Numbered from the stretch's first letter, positions 31,240 to 43,888 are shown. The stretch is 64,000 nucleotides of DNA from Eustoma russellianum (GCA_036186865.1 AP025067.1:11599547-11663546), one strand, 5' to 3'. The notes: a model not told the origin generated them from the sequence alone. Translations and numbers: made by a program.

Positions 31240-32344
31240 TATACACGCAAAAAGGGTGCAACCTAGAGGATTTATGGAAGAGTGATTGAATAGATAGGAT
31301 AGGAGCTAAATACATATAGGTGCATCATTGAGGAAAACACATACATGGAATATATGTGTGCATATTCGGCCATAAGGCTTTAGGAGTAAGTGACTCCCAT
31401 CTACAATTTATTAGGAAGCTGAAATAGAAATTATGGTTGGAAGTAAAAAGTGTATTTTTCTTTTATTAGAGGAAGTCCTTCCCTCTCCCCCATGAGCAGC
31501 TGCCGGCTGCCTTTTTCCAAGAGAAGAATAAAACCCCTTCCATTAATCCAAGCCTCCTTAACTCCCCCACCAACAAGTCTCCTTCAAGAAGTAAATTTCA
31601 ACTTTTTCCCCTCCTTTCAAAAGAAATCGGTTGAAGCAAGAGGAGGCTAAGAATCCTTCAATCTCAAGGTTTGTCTAGGTAAGGTTACTCTCCATAATTT
31701 TTAATAAGATATATCTTGGAGGATTGAAGCTCACAAAGTTCTCTTTTCTTTGATAAAAATCGTGACCTCACAGCACTAGGAGGAGACCGTAAGGTCATAG
31801 AAGAAGAAGTGTGTCTTAGCAAGGGTGGATCATTCTCAAACCATTCAAGATGCAAATGGTAAAACCCTTCCTTCTTTCCCTAAGATATACTACATAATCT
31901 AAAAGAATGGCTAACAAAAAAGCCCTATGGCGTATATGATAGGAAAAGAAAGGGGGAAGTGCTTCGTGTGTCAACCAACTCGAGCAAAATCCAAGGATTT
32001 CAAAGGCAAGTACACTATACTCTTTGTGGTTTAAATGTGAAAGTGTGTGCATGAATGGCTAGCTATACTTAAGATCTTATCTTAGTTGGGTTATATTAAG
32101 TTTTGATGCCATAACTTTCGGCCTAGGGCCATTTGGGGTGTAGGTGTGAGATCTTGTTCCAAAGATGTAGTCTTTGAGGAGTATATGTGTTATTATGTGT
32201 TAATCTAAGATGGATAGGTCAAAGATTCTCTCTTTTCCATGATGGGGGCTTACGGTGGGAAGGGGTGAAGGAGACAAGTGTGTTTTTGCATGAAAATGTT
32301 AACTTAATGGAGAAATGGAGACAAGCTTTGTTCTTGTTATGTGT
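30136..32344 (+). mobile_element. Partial gypsy-type LTR, plus strand
   Basis: Begins TGTTGTACCCC, the same first 11 bases as LTR-1, directly inside the LINE-1 RT reading frame (preceding 5 bp CTACG). It contains AT-rich and TA repeats (31159-31235), a pyrimidine-rich leader (CTTCCCTCTCCCCCATGAGC, about 31475) and AAGGTTTGTCTAGGTAAGG-type sequence resembling the post-leader part of gypsy T. No GGGGCGCTACA end, mini-ORF or hairpin array is present. It is cut off at about 32344 where copia gag sequence begins. Assignment to gypsy rests on the terminus and general layout, so it is moderate. Confidence 0.5.
31159..31235. repeat. (TA)n microsatellite, ~77 bp
   Basis: Longest dinucleotide tract of the window, inside the partial gypsy LTR. 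Both strands show meaningless IYIYIY frames here. Confidence 0.95.
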
Positions 32345-32870
32345 TGCGCATCACATCATATTATCACAAAAGGTGAAACAGTTTGATACGGTATCCAACA
32401 TGCTGCATCGCATCATATTATCACAAAAGCATGACAGTGACAAAACGGGTTTGGGATACGTTGATACTAATGAAGTATCAACCAAACCAACTAAGTTTGT
32501 GGTGTCTAAGAAAGTAGACACTCCAAAGCCCCAAGTGGCGTCCAAGATGACGCAAAAACAGTCACTTCCCTTATCACGTCCCACTACATCTTCATATCAC
32601 GTGAAATACAACTTTGTACCATATAGACATGAAAAGAAAAGAGTATTGCATACACGACATTCATTCCATCCACGCACTACGCATACAAACACAAGGACAT
32701 ATCAAAAACGTCCTACATATAATGCGTATAAAGGAGTTCTTGGCCAAAGGCCAGATAAAGTTGCACCTAAAGTATATTATGTTGCGTTCTCATCATCTTT
32801 CTCACCTTTTGGAAGACCTAGAAAGGTCACCCAAATGTGGGTACCAAAAGGGACATTTTCAAAGGGTTGA
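32345..32870 (+). pseudogene. gag: Copia C gag C-terminal relic
   Basis: From VKQFDTVSNMLHRIILSQKHDSDKTGLGYVDTNEVSTKPTK onward the frame is open to VWVPKGTFSKG-stop type ending at 32868, matching the distal Gag of A and E. Just upstream a ~24-bp stretch (CATCATATTATCACAAAAG) occurs twice, 52 bp apart, suggesting a local duplication at the junction with the gypsy LTR. Everything downstream in pol is missing. Confidence 0.8.
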
Positions 32871-33122
32871 ATAAATAACCCTTACCAACGCACGTATATG
32901 AAATGCATGATTTTTTTTCAGGCATCTTTTGATTCGCTTTCCAAAATAAAAGAGGAGAGAAAGCATGATTTAAGGGGGAGAGAGATAATGATTGCATAAA
33001 TCTAGGGGGAGCGGACTCGAAATTTAAATTTCGAATTTTGAATTTATGCATAATTGAAGGGGGAGCGATAGGATTTAAATCATGTGCATAAGTTATTTTG
33101 AAAATCATCAAAAGGGGGAGAT
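32871..33122 (+). promoter_or_regulatory. Copia C 3' UTR and polypurine tracts (pol deleted)
   Basis: Right after gag the sequence jumps to GCATCTTTTGATTCGCTTTCC, which in element E (from 61902) lies after RNase H. All of protease to RNase H is thus deleted. The region carries three GGGGGAG runs and ends AAAAGGGGGAGATT before the LTR. Confidence 0.75.
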
Positions 33123-36100
33123 TGTAGAGAAAAAGGGGTTTGAGTGATTTTCAAATACATGATTTAAATGTGTACAAAAACGAGCATAAGATAAAACGTG
33201 CATGATATAAACAATCGTGTGCATGATATTGCTTAGTACTTGCCTTATTTTGCTCATATATAATGTTGCCGTACTAACGAGCCATGAAGCGTTAAAGCTT
33301 ACATCATATGGCAAACATTTGTTGTGTTTCTACTAATTTCAGGTGCCACTATTAATGAACTAAACTAGTTCATTAAGTGAAGTACTTAGTTTATTAAACT
33401 AAGTAGTTCATTAAAGGAAGCCACATTTGGAAAAGGCACAAAGGCAACAAAGGTAAGGAAGGAAATTTTTCTCCTCCTCCCCTCCTTAATGTATACACGC
33501 CATCTTATACATATACATATACATTTTCAGATTTCTTTGAAAAAAGCACATACACATGTATTCCAACGTACTACCGACACGTTATATATTTTATATACGT
33601 ACGTTAACGTCACACCACTATACTTAACTCATATTTATGAGTATATTCAGCTCTTATATCATATGATATAAGATATGGTGATGAAAAATCAAATACGACA
33701 GGATAAAAGGTTCTAAACCGAAAATTGTCGTATCGGGCGAATACTGAAACTTCGCCAACGTGTCACGTACTTGCCATAAATAAATGGCCAGCCCCTATAC
33801 CTCAAAATTCCATAAAAATTTCGTGGGTTACATGAAAAATTCAGCCAAAAATACTTCCCATGTTGGCACACACAAATCACCCCACATTAAGGCCAAAATG
33901 TGAAGATTCCAAGTTTAATTTTGTCACATGTTAATGGTACCACTTTAGACCAGCCAAGTGCTAAGATTTAAAGTATATATTATATATATTATGCATAACA
34001 TAATATATATAACATGTGCAAAATTTGGAATTTAAATTAGGGAAAAATCGGGTAATCGATAAATATCGAAAATTCGGTTTTCTATGCACACAACACATGG
34101 AGCGTTTTTGGTACATCATGTGACATGTATCTAGACACTTTTTACATATGATATATATCTTAAAGTGTTCTAGAAAATTAAATTAAGGGCTGATTGGAAT
34201 ATAACATGTGTGTATTATTAAATGTGCACTATTTTACAAAGTTAGCAAAAATAATATTCAGCACATGCCAAACATATTACCAACGCCTATAACAGCCAAG
34301 ATGGAGCTTATTTGGAGCCTTGTTGGCATATTGATTGGTCAAGAATCAATTAAACAAAGTTGGTGACATAAAGGAAGGAGCTACAAAAGGTAACATTTCA
34401 AACTATGTCACATATATGACACATACTGAAAATTCAGCATGTGTGTTGTAGTATGGCCGATTTTTTGCCCTTTAAATGAGCTATATTTTGTATCTTGAAT
34501 TATGAGGATTAATTGATGATGTTGTGGTAATGTTTTGAATTAATTAATAAAATTAAAATGGTGATATTTTTAATATCACACATGCTGAAAATTTCAGCAT
34601 GTGTGTAATGTATAGTGGCTGAAATTTAGTCCATATTGGTGTCTAAGTTCATTTCTCATGTGATAAGAATATTTACCATAAATTGGTGATTCATTTTAAA
34701 AAGAAAAATCAAAGAAAAATGGTAACATTTTGAACTTTATCTCCATTTGTCACATGCTGAAAATTCAGCATGGTATGTACACTTTATGGCCGAATTATAG
34801 CTCAATTTTGTGAGAAGATTTTTGTCTTGCAATTTATGTGATATATCTTATGATTTATGGAAGTTATTTTGTGATGATTTTGGCACATGTTTAAGTGTAA
34901 TTCTTAGATTTTTTTCCAAGTCATCAATGATGACAACATTCATCCAATGAGAAGGTGCCAAGTAAGCGAAGACTAAATGATCATCCAATAAGAAGATGCC
35001 AAGTAAGCAAGACCTTGTCACAATGATGTCTTACACTCTCCCAAGGACTTAAAAGATAATTTTCAAGAGGGGGAGGCTACACAAGGGGACGGCAAGCATC
35101 ATTAAAAGAAAAGAGAAGAGAGCAAACAAAACAAGCACAAGCATTGCAAATCAAAGTGATCAAAAAGCCTAGCTCTTCTTCTTCTACATTTTCTTTCTTT
35201 CTTTCTTCTTGTAAGTCTATTGTATTCATATCTTTAAATCTTGAATAGGCTTGATATAGACCACCACTCATTATATATATTTGTAAAAGATTGATCAAGG
35301 TGTGATCAATCTTCATTCTTGCTAGGTGGTGGTGTTCGTGCGAATTGTATTGAACATACAAGGTTTGTAAAGGGTTGGAGTTGGTGTGTAACTCCATCAA
35401 CTCTGTGGTAAGGTGTTTTTGAGTTGTGTGATTAGTGTGAACCAAGGAAGGTGTTCCTTGAAAACTGGAGTAGGTTGTTTATAACCGAACCAGTATAAAA
35501 TTCTTGGTGCCATTTACTTTCTGCATTTACTTTTCAGTTACTGCACTGATTATCCTTCTTTTTCGTATTCGTAAAAATAGTTAACGAATTTCAAAAATCA
35601 CAAAAATTTTCAGAAATATACTCACACGTTCTAGGGTTAATTTGGCACAAGTTTCAACCCTTTTGGATAAGTATAAGTCGATCAAACATCAAAAGTTCTG
35701 AGACTAGTGCAGTCTGATTTTTAGACTTGCAATGGTTGAGACTTTGAGTGTATTTGACTAACTTCCCAAAAGAATTTTGCAAACTGTTTCAACCCACTTA
35801 AATATAGTATATAAGGGGTTAGTGGTTAAATTTTCAGAACATTTGGAGTTGTGTACAAATAGGAATTAATTTTTCAAAACCGTCTACCGTTTCTGGTAGA
35901 TTCGCGCAATCTGATCACCAACGGTTTTTGAAGGGGTTAAAGGTTGAATTTTAATTTGAAATTTTTAGGGGACCCTCATAACATCTGAGGCTAAGTTCAC
36001 TCAAAATTTCAGAATTTTTGGAGACCTATAACCTGGTTTTAAAAACGTTTTAAAACTGGTCCTGAAAACAGAATCTGTTTTCAGAAGTTGAGTTGTTTAG

Positions 36101-36179
36101 GTTTAAACAAATTTTAAAAACCACACTTTCCGCACCACCTATTCAACCCCCCTTCTAGTGGTGCCTTGCATATCCTACA
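33123..36179 (+). mobile_element. 3' LTR of copia C
   Basis: 3057 bp from TGTAGAGAAAAAGG to GCATATCCTACA. It has a palindromic promoter-side block (33350-33420), the 20-bp palindrome (33652-33671), three palindrome modules (34419-34444, 34577-34605, 34751-34773), and a probable TATA-containing stretch followed by the CTGGAGTAGGTTG block at about 35463. The 5 bp after it, CTATC, would be its target duplication inside relic G; the left copy is lost. Confidence 0.9.
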
Positions 36180-37590
36180 CTATCCAGAAGGAAATCTGAG
36201 CCATAGAAATCAAACACAACTCAGATGGTAGTGTTGAACATTACAAGGATTGGATGGTCATCTATGGTAACGGTTAGGTAGAAGGGCTCGATTATATAGA
36301 GACGTCCGCTCCCACTGCGAAAATGGTTAAAGTACGTGTTCTCTTGGCACTGGCTGCAGCTTGAAATTTATCTATGTGTCAAATAGATGTTCGGAATGCA
36401 TTTCTTTATGACAACCTAGATGAAGAAGTCTAAATGAAACTTCTTTCTGGTTTTGATTCCACTACTTTGAATAAAGTTTGTCGGCTTTGCAAATCTTTTT
36501 ATGGACTCAAACAAGTCCCTTGCTGTTGGTTTGCCAAGTTCTCTGATGTTTTACGTACCTATGGTTTTGTTCAATCTTACTCCGACTATTCATTATTTCG
36601 TTACAAGCATGACCATGTCCAGTTTTACATCTTAGTCTATGTTGATGATATTATTATTGTGGGCAATGATCCGCATGCTATAGATGTGATCAAGGAGTAT
36701 CTTAGTCATTGCTTTCACATGAAAGATCTTGGTCCGTTAAAATATTTTCTCGGCCTCGAGGTTGCTCGTAGCTGGCGTCTTTGTGTCTCAGCGCAAGTAT
36801 ACTCTTGATATTATCTCTGACTGCGGCTTGCTGGCTTCCGAACCCGCAGCCACCCACCCTGAGCAACAACACTGGCTGCCTCATTCTAATAGTTCGTTCT
36901 TAGATGATGCTTTTCCATATCATCGGCTCGTCGGATGCTTAGTTTATCTCTCCGTCACCCATCCTAAGCTTTCCCATGTTGTGCATACTCTGGCACAATT
37001 TAGGCAGTTTTCCCAACATGATCATTGGCACGCTGTTCTGAAGATTGTCCATTATCTTAAGGATAATCCCAGACAGGGGATCTTATTTCCTTCCACCAGC
37101 GACTTTCGCTTGACTGCATACTGTGACTCAAATGGGATACCTGCCCTATTACACGTCGGTCGCTTACGGCTTATTTTATTAAACTCGGGGATGCTCCTAT
37201 TTCTTGGAAACTGAAGAAACAAACCACAGTCTCTCGCTCCTTTGCCGGAGCCGAGTATCAGGCCATGGCTTATACTACTTGTGAAATTAAATGGCTTCTT
37301 GGTCTTCTTCGTTTTTTGGGATCGCCCCATGATGGTCCGCCTCTCTCTTCACCGATAGGCAGTCTGCATTATACTCGGTCGATAATCCTGTCTCCCATGA
37401 ATGTACGATGCATATCGAAGTTGATTGTCACTTTCTGTGTGACGCAATCACGGATGAACAAATTCGCCCCTTACATTCTTCACTTCTCATCAGCTTGCGG
37501 ATATTCTCACCATATCCCTTGGCGCACGTGGCTTCTGGTTTCTTCTATCCAAGTTGGACGTTTCAAATTTATATGCATCAACTTGAGGGG
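36180..37590 (+). pseudogene. pol: Copia relic G: RT and RNase H of another lineage
   Basis: Starts inside RT (KHNSDGSVE-YK, then VLLALAAA, MCQIDVRNAFLYDNLDEEV), with CKSFYGLKQVPCCWFAKFSDVLRTYGF, the catalytic ILVYVDDIIIVGND, HMKDLGPLKYFLGLEVARS, then after a frameshift YHRLVGCLVYLSVTHPKLSHVVHTLAQF and the RNase H AEYQAMAYTTCEIKWLLGLL. Sequence is clearly different from A/E, closer to lineages with KDLGPLKYFLG. Stops at 36370, 36432 and 37212 and frameshifts make it dead. Copia C is inserted at its left side. Confidence 0.9.
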
Positions 37591-38595
37591 TGTTAATGGA
37601 GACTGATTATGATTGATTTTGTCTTACAATGTATATATTTCTATCATAAATTGTATATTTATGTAATATCTTAATTGATAGACATTAGCCTAGTGATTAG
37701 CTTTAGCATCACACGTCTAATTGTATCCTTATAAGTTGGTAGGATTGAATGGAGAAAAGGCAAGTTTGAATTTCCATATGTTAAACTAGTAAACCAGCCA
37801 GAACCTTTCCCGATCTATGCAAAAAGAAAATCAAGCTTCTGAGAATGACAACGCTAGCTCAAACAACTTCCAATAGTGCACCTAATCTCCATCATTTCCT
37901 CGTAATCGCTTAATCAATTTCTAATTGCGCAAAAGTGAAGCTCTTATTAAAGCACTTCAAGTCCTGCATGTATTGCTGCGAGCTTGTTAAGAATAATAGA
38001 GGGTGCAACACGAGGAATATGAAGTCGCTTCGATACTGCACCAACCACATTATCAATGGACTTATTTTCATACATCGTCATGCACATGCTTCTCGATATC
38101 CATTATTCACCGTGAAAATACTGTAAAGTTGTGTTCTCTGTGAATAGTGGTTATATGATTTATAATTAAATTCAAATTGGTTATTTGCGAAGAGTTATCT
38201 TGAAGGATTATGTCATTTAAGGTTAACAGACATAATTATTCATTAAAGGGACATATCGATTAATCAAGGGTTGTGAATCCAAATATTATGATGGACGTAC
38301 CTTTTGGTTGCTTATAAATATGGATGAAGTTTCTCTCTTCATCCTATCGTTGTTTTTACTTATCCATCAAAGTAGACATTAAAGAAAGGATTAGTGGAGA
38401 GAAATCTTCATTCAAGAGTAGAGTCGTCTACGTCAAAGTTGAAGTTTTCGCACATCAAACTTGCTTCCGCTTATCGAACCACGGAGAAAGGTACGTTTCC
38501 GCCAAACATCCTCTTATAGATATTGTAAAATGATTGTGTATGTGATCGCATAGATTTCTAGATCCTAAAGACTTAATTGCTTATACGTTGCATCA
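37591..38595 (+). mobile_element. Possible 3' LTR of relic G
   Basis: TGTTAATGGAGACTG follows a GAGGGG purine tract exactly after the RNase H stop, as a copia 3' LTR should. A TATA-like TTATAAATATGG lies at about 38312. At about 38591 a TTGCATCAGAGCAG stretch resembles a decayed initiator-Met PBS (TGGTATCAGAGC). If that is right, the same LTR also served as a 5' LTR of a tandem or rearranged copy. The right boundary is uncertain. Confidence 0.4.
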
Positions 38596-38740
38596 GAGCA
38601 GTTGAGAAATTTATGCTTTCCATATCTAACTTTCTGTGAACGATCTCGAACCTTTAGGTTTGGGTAAAGGTTGATGTTTTCAAGATGCGTGATTCGTGAT
38701 CATGTTAGGTTTTTAGAGATGCCTGATTCGTGATCATGTT
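38596..38740. repeat. Short spacer with 24-bp direct repeat
   Basis: GATGCGTGATTCGTGATCATG at about 38681 is repeated with one change at about 38719, 38 bp on. Nothing else recognisable lies between the PBS-like site and the next gag relic. Confidence 0.5.
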
Positions 38741-39224
38741 TTACTCAAGTGCATTAAAGATATTAGTAATTCTCAAATCCATAGATGTAATAGATTCATT
38801 CGGTAACATTTTAAGACCTTCAAGTTCAGTCATAAGTATGTTTATTTTTAAATCTTTTACACCACTAGTTCCTTCATGCTTTAATTCTAATGACTTCCAC
38901 ATATCATGCGCACTAGTATAATTAGAAACTTAACCTGCTTCAGAAGCACTAAGTCCATTTAAAAGTATTTGCATGACTTTGTCATTCATAGACATTCTCT
39001 TTTTATCTTCACTAGACCATCCACTTTTATATTTTTTCACCTCTTGTGTCACTCCACTAACTTGTATAATTTTCATCTTCAACTATAGACCATAAATCGC
39101 TGTCTATAGCCATCAAGAATAATCTCATTCTAAGTTTCCAATATACAAAGTTATTACCATCGAAAAGAGGAGGACGTTGGGTAGACATACCTTCCAATTC
39201 ACCTTCATGAGGAACTATGGCCAT
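38741..39224 (-). pseudogene. gag: Copia relic H gag N-terminus
   Basis: On the minus strand from ATG at 39224: MAIVPHEGELEGMSTQRPPLFDGNN, YWKLRMRLFLMAIDSDLWSIVED, then broken frames with MNDKVMQILLNGLSASEAG, HDMWKSLELKHEGTSGVK and LPNESITSMDLRITNIFNALE. It is related to the A/E Gag (EGMSSQRPPLFDG, KLRMKLFLMAIDIDLWSIIEDG) but diverged. It stops abruptly at about 38741, with no pol remaining. Confidence 0.75.
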
Positions 39225-39265
39225 GGTATAATGTACCTTTTAGTCGTGTAACCTCGCTTAATACC

Positions 39266-41471
39266 TGCAATAAACACCACTAGATGGGCGGAGAGGGGTG
39301 AATAGTGGTTAACAAAAATAGCACTATTTCAAAACCTTTTGAAAATCTCCCCTCAAAGCTGATTCTAAAAATGTTTAGAACCAGTACCTGTTTTTTGTAA
39401 AATTTTTAAGGTCTCAATACAAAAATCCAAAAATTATGAAATTTTCCAGAGATAAGATTTAAAGGTTTGTTTTTAATATTTCCCAAAATGAGCTAAGAAT
39501 AAAATTTTTTGACCCTTTAAACAAATTCAAAGTTTCAAATGGTTAGTCTTAATTATTTTGAATAGAATTTTAGTAAACTTTGAAATACTATAACTTTTTA
39601 ATTACTCAGTCAAAAAGGTTGATTTTAGTATCAAAATACTCCTTAGGACTTCTAGTTGATTTTTCCAAAAGGTCTTGGCCAAAAACTGTGCTTGATAAAA
39701 TGAAAAGACGCGTTTCTTTGACATTGGTCAGATTGTTGCCAGAATGGAGTAGTAATCTTTCAAAGACTGAAAGACTAACTTTCCTTTGCTCAAATTGAGT
39801 GATTTTTATTCCATATGAAAGCTAACAATATGAAGTTTAACTCAACTAAAAATCAATAATTTTGAAAATATTTTGCTATTTTTTCAGTTGTATAAAGTTG
39901 AGTGCAAAAACTGTAAAAACGGATAGAAAATAAAAGAATAAAAGAAGAACAATGACACAAGAGATTTATCCTGATTCAGTCAATGTGACCTACTTCAGTT
40001 CCAGGGAACACTTATTTTTTTGGATTTTCACTATGAATGAGCACCAATACAATGAAAACCGAGCTTGATCATGAGTTTATACACCAACCCTAATCAAGAC
40101 CTTGTTTATCACCTCTATGCAACTTATATGGAACTACCTCAACCACATGTTGATTTAGCCCTATAAAAACAGCTAATGAATATTACAAAATTACACAGAA
40201 AAGGTGTATAATGTAGTTATACAACAAATCTCAACAACAAGACACCTTAGCTACATAAAGCAAGAGCAAGAAAGAAAAGAAGAGAAGAAAGCAAGAGAGT
40301 GAGTTGAAGTTCTTCAAGTTGTGTGCTTTTCCTGTTCACCTTGCCTCCTATTTATAGAGTGAGAGACTCCTTGAAGATAAGAATGCCAATTTTTCACCTT
40401 CATCATCATCAAAGCTTGTGTGTCTTCACTTTACTCGATGTCCACCTTACACACTTGGCATCTTCAAGGAAAATGATTTGTCCACCTTTGCCTATTTGAC
40501 TTGGCATGTTTTTCCACCTTGGAAATGACATGGAATTTGTGAAGATAATACGAAGAGATAGATGGCACATTCCTCCCAATATTGTATCAACTCCTTGCAT
40601 GATCATAGGGCATGTGAGGGCTGCCCAACTTTTAACTAAACGGCTTCCTAGCCTTTGTCTTCCAATTTGGATTTCTATGTTGGCAACTTTTGCCATCTAG
40701 TTCTATTTTGGTTGGTCCATATAGCATAATCTTGTATACAAGTCACAACATGATTAGAACATCATTTCCACAAATTTAAGAACAAATCCTATGTGTAAAA
40801 GCCGATTAAAACATCAACTTGAAGAAGAGAAATAAGTAGATAAGGTTGACATGACATAGTCAACATCTATTTCAAAATTCCCATATTTTTCTCCTTGTAA
40901 GTTGTGGTGAATTTTATTCCAAGAACGCCCTCGGAATCTCTGCAAAAATATAGATGAGAAACTCCACTAATGAAATGCATATGTGTCTTCAAGATAGAAA
41001 TATAATGTGACACAAAGACAGTCACATATTTAGTCGATGCCGATAAAGTCTTCAATATTAAATAAATATAACATATAGATGCAAGATAATCTTCAATAAT
41101 ACCATATATAAACTCCATAAAGATAACAATAATATACTCGAAAGGTGTGCGCGAGTAAAAATACCGAAACGCTGTTGGAGCGTAAAATGATGAAAATACC
41201 TCTGATGATAGATAGTTGTGAAAATACTTTGTTATCCAGAATTAAATATAAGAACACCTTTGTAGTGATAAATATGTCATAAATAAGTCCTTGAATGATT
41301 TTCTTGTGTTATGTACCTATAAAAACTCAAAATGACACTTTTCCCCTTTTTGGTAAGTTATACAAACTTCCACTGCATATTAGTCACAAGACATATTTAT
41401 ATTCATCAAATTCAAGTAATAAAATCACAATAAGCATGTATGAAACATTAAATTTGGACCGTCCACCTACA
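39266..41471 (-). mobile_element. 5' LTR of copia relic H (H1)
   Basis: In sense it runs TGTAGGTGGACGG (41471) to AGTGGTGTTTATTGCA (39266), followed by GGTATTAAGCGAGG, a decayed PBS, and gag. The end CACTATTCACC...CTAGTGG parallels the A/E LTR ends (ATTCAACCCCCCTTCTAGTGG), so H is a sister lineage. 2.2 kb; it contains only relic frames. Confidence 0.7.
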
Positions 41472-42745
41472 GTAAACACCACTAGAGGGAGGGTGAATAG
41501 TGGTTAGCGGAAATTACTCTACTACCCTTGAATAAAATCCCCTTTGAAATAAGAATCTGAGACCTCAGATTCAGTACCCACTTTTGAAAAATTCAACACT
41601 TAGTGTACAAAGCTTCAAAAATTATGAAACTCTTCAGAAACTAATTTCGATGTCTTAGCTAGACTTTGTCCAAAACTTAGACAAAAATAAGATCGTTTGG
41701 TCCTTCAACCAAATAAAAAGCTTCAGATTATCAATCAGGACAGAATTAGACAGAATAGTACTGAACTTTGAAAACGTGTTTCTCTTTAACTACTCAACCA
41801 AAAAGGTTGATCTTTATGTCAAACAACTCCTTAGGATGCCTAGTTAAAGTTTCAAAAACGTCTTGACCTGAAACTATCCTTGATGAAATCAGAATGCATG
41901 TTTTTTTAGACTGGTCAGATTGCATCCAGAATGGAGCAGTTATCTTGCAACGACTGAAAGACTAATTTTCCTTTGCTCAAATCAAATGATTCTTATTGCA
42001 AATGAAATCTAACTACCTGAAATATAACTCCACCAAAAATCACAAGTTTGGAAAATGTTTTGCTATTTTTTCAAGACGTGTTAAATTGTGTGAAATCTGG
42101 AGTGAAAACAGACACAAAACAGAAAAGTAGAATGAAGACAAGAACACCAAAAATTTATCATGGTTAGGTCAATGCGACCTACTCCAGTCCCAAGGAACAT
42201 CTTTCTTTAGATTTCACTAGGAAATGAACACCAATACCACAAGAACCAAGCTTGATCCTTGGGTTAAACACCAACCCTATTCAAGACTTGGATGATCACC
42301 TCTATGCAACTTTTGGTTGCAACACCTCTACCACCTATTGATGGCTAACCAATCTTACAGAAACATCAAAAGAGGAGTGTATAATGTAGCTCAACAACAA
42401 CAAGAAAAGAAACACCTTAGCTGCAAAGAATGAATCAAGAACAAGAAGAGAATAGCAAGAATGATCTTCAACTTTAGCTTTTAAGTGTGTGTTCTTCTTC
42501 TTCACCTTTCTCTCCTACTTATAGTGTGAAATAGGACTTGAAGATAAGAATGCACATGTGTCGCCATCTTTATCATCAAGTCTTAGTTGTCTTCACCTCA
42601 TTGGTTGGCAACATAGTCACATTGTGCACTTGGCAACATCAAGCAACACAATTGGTCCACCTTGGATACTTGTTTGTCCGATTTTTATGTCTTGAAAAAT
42701 GACTTGAAAATTGTGAAGATAATACCCAAGGATAAGATAGCATAT
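41472..42745 (-). mobile_element. Second H-type LTR (H2), truncated by element E
   Basis: TAAACACCACTAGAGGGAGGG onward repeats the H1 series in the same order: GGTGAATAGTGG, AAAAATTATGAAA, CCAAAAAGGTTGA, CTCCTTAGGA, GGTCAGATTG, AGAATGGAG, AACACCAA, GTGTATAATGTAG, GAAGATAA. It is cut at 42745 by the 5' end of element E. It abuts H1 head-to-tail with no gap. The two look only about 75% alike by eye, so they are not a recent pair. Confidence 0.65.
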
Positions 42746-42840
42746 TGTAGAGAAAAAGGGGTTTGAGTGATTTTCAAATACATGACTTAAATGTGCTTTA
42801 AAACGTGCATGACATAACTGTGCATAATATATTGCACATA
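42746..42840 (+). mobile_element. 5' LTR of element E, first 95 bp
   Basis: TGTAGAGAAAAAGGGGTTTG onward, ending at the LINE-2 target duplication (GCATAATATATTGCA at 42822-42836). It continues at 49269. Confidence 0.9.
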
Positions 42841-43370
42841 TTTTTTTTCCAAAAGGTCTTTTATTAGATTAAAGCCTCACTTTTGGCGGAGGAAAACCAT
42901 TATACAAATGTCAGAATACGTAAATAAAAAGATCAAAAAGCCAATGATGAGATACCTCCAGTCGTATACGATATGTCGCATTAAAACCTTGCTAAGTAAA
43001 ACCACCCTTGTGGATAAAACCTTGGCGAAGAAAAAAGCGTGCATATTTATACGACTGTCATTGATACCGAATTTGTACAATACAGTATACAAAAAGTGTG
43101 TATAAGCAGCTGTCTGCCGACTATGTATGCCACTGGAGTTGAAAATGTAAGCCAATTTGAGTTGGACTATGTTGAAAGACTGCCATTTTAGCGTTCCAGT
43201 GTGACGCTCCGTCCAAATATCATCCACGCGTAAAAGCATCCAAATGTTGTTGATCAGCCATGTCATCCAAACCGCATTGACCAGCCATGCAATAGTGAAA
43301 TAAAAACATGTGTGAACTATATCGAGGTACAAGAGAATGAATCAATGCAGTAGAAAGAACACATACCCAA

Positions 43371-43888
43371 CCTGCCTGCACCAACTGATGGGCAGGCAGG
43401 GTTATGGAAGGAGAGCCAATCCATATGGAAGACCCGGGCCAAATTTTTTACGTGAAAATACATCCATACCGTCGCCATACATAAATGTGCGTCAAGGAAT
43501 TTGATGAAGATATCCCCCCGATGTCTCCCAGCACCAAGTAAAATGGGTAAACACCAAGTAAAGATACACGGATCAAATAAATTAGACTCAGCAGCATAGT
43601 AATAACGGGAAATCGTGAGCTGAAATGCAAAAGGAAAGAAAACGAACCATGCCTGCCCGCACCAAAGTTGGTGCAGGCAGAAAAGAGGTAACAGTGCCAA
43701 TCCGTATGGAAGACTGCATGTTTTCTAGTGTAGCCAGCGCACTCCCAATATAACTCACAGCGGCCACCGCAGCAATTAATCCAGGTAACAACATTAATAT
43801 GTATCAACAAATAAATTATACAGCAGCAATGTTTAAGATAAGTAGTATGCGTACCGGGTCTGCCCGTGACTGTTAGGACACGGGCAGA
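43371..43888 (-). other. Three GC-rich hairpins in LINE-2 3' UTR
   Basis: 43371-43400: CCTGCCTGC and GCAGGCAGG around a 12-nt loop. 43653-43680: 13-nt arms (CTGCCCGCACCAA / TTGGTGCAGGCAG) with one mismatch and almost no loop. 43859-43888: perfect 10-bp arms TCTGCCCGTG / CACGGGCAGA around 10 nt. The first two are each followed by CCAATCC-TATGGAAGAC, showing a ~275-bp duplication. LINE reverse transcriptases of some families recognise 3' stem-loops, so a role in template choice is possible. Confidence 0.6.

Noticed and set aside
32345..32430. Local duplication around CATCATATTATCACAAAAG as a target duplication of the adjacent gypsy LTR
   Set aside because: Both copies lie on the same side of the junction and belong to gag, so it is a small tandem duplication, not a TSD.
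35077..35445. 122-aa minus-strand frame
   Set aside because: It is antisense to the copia C LTR and is not preserved in the LTRs of A or E.
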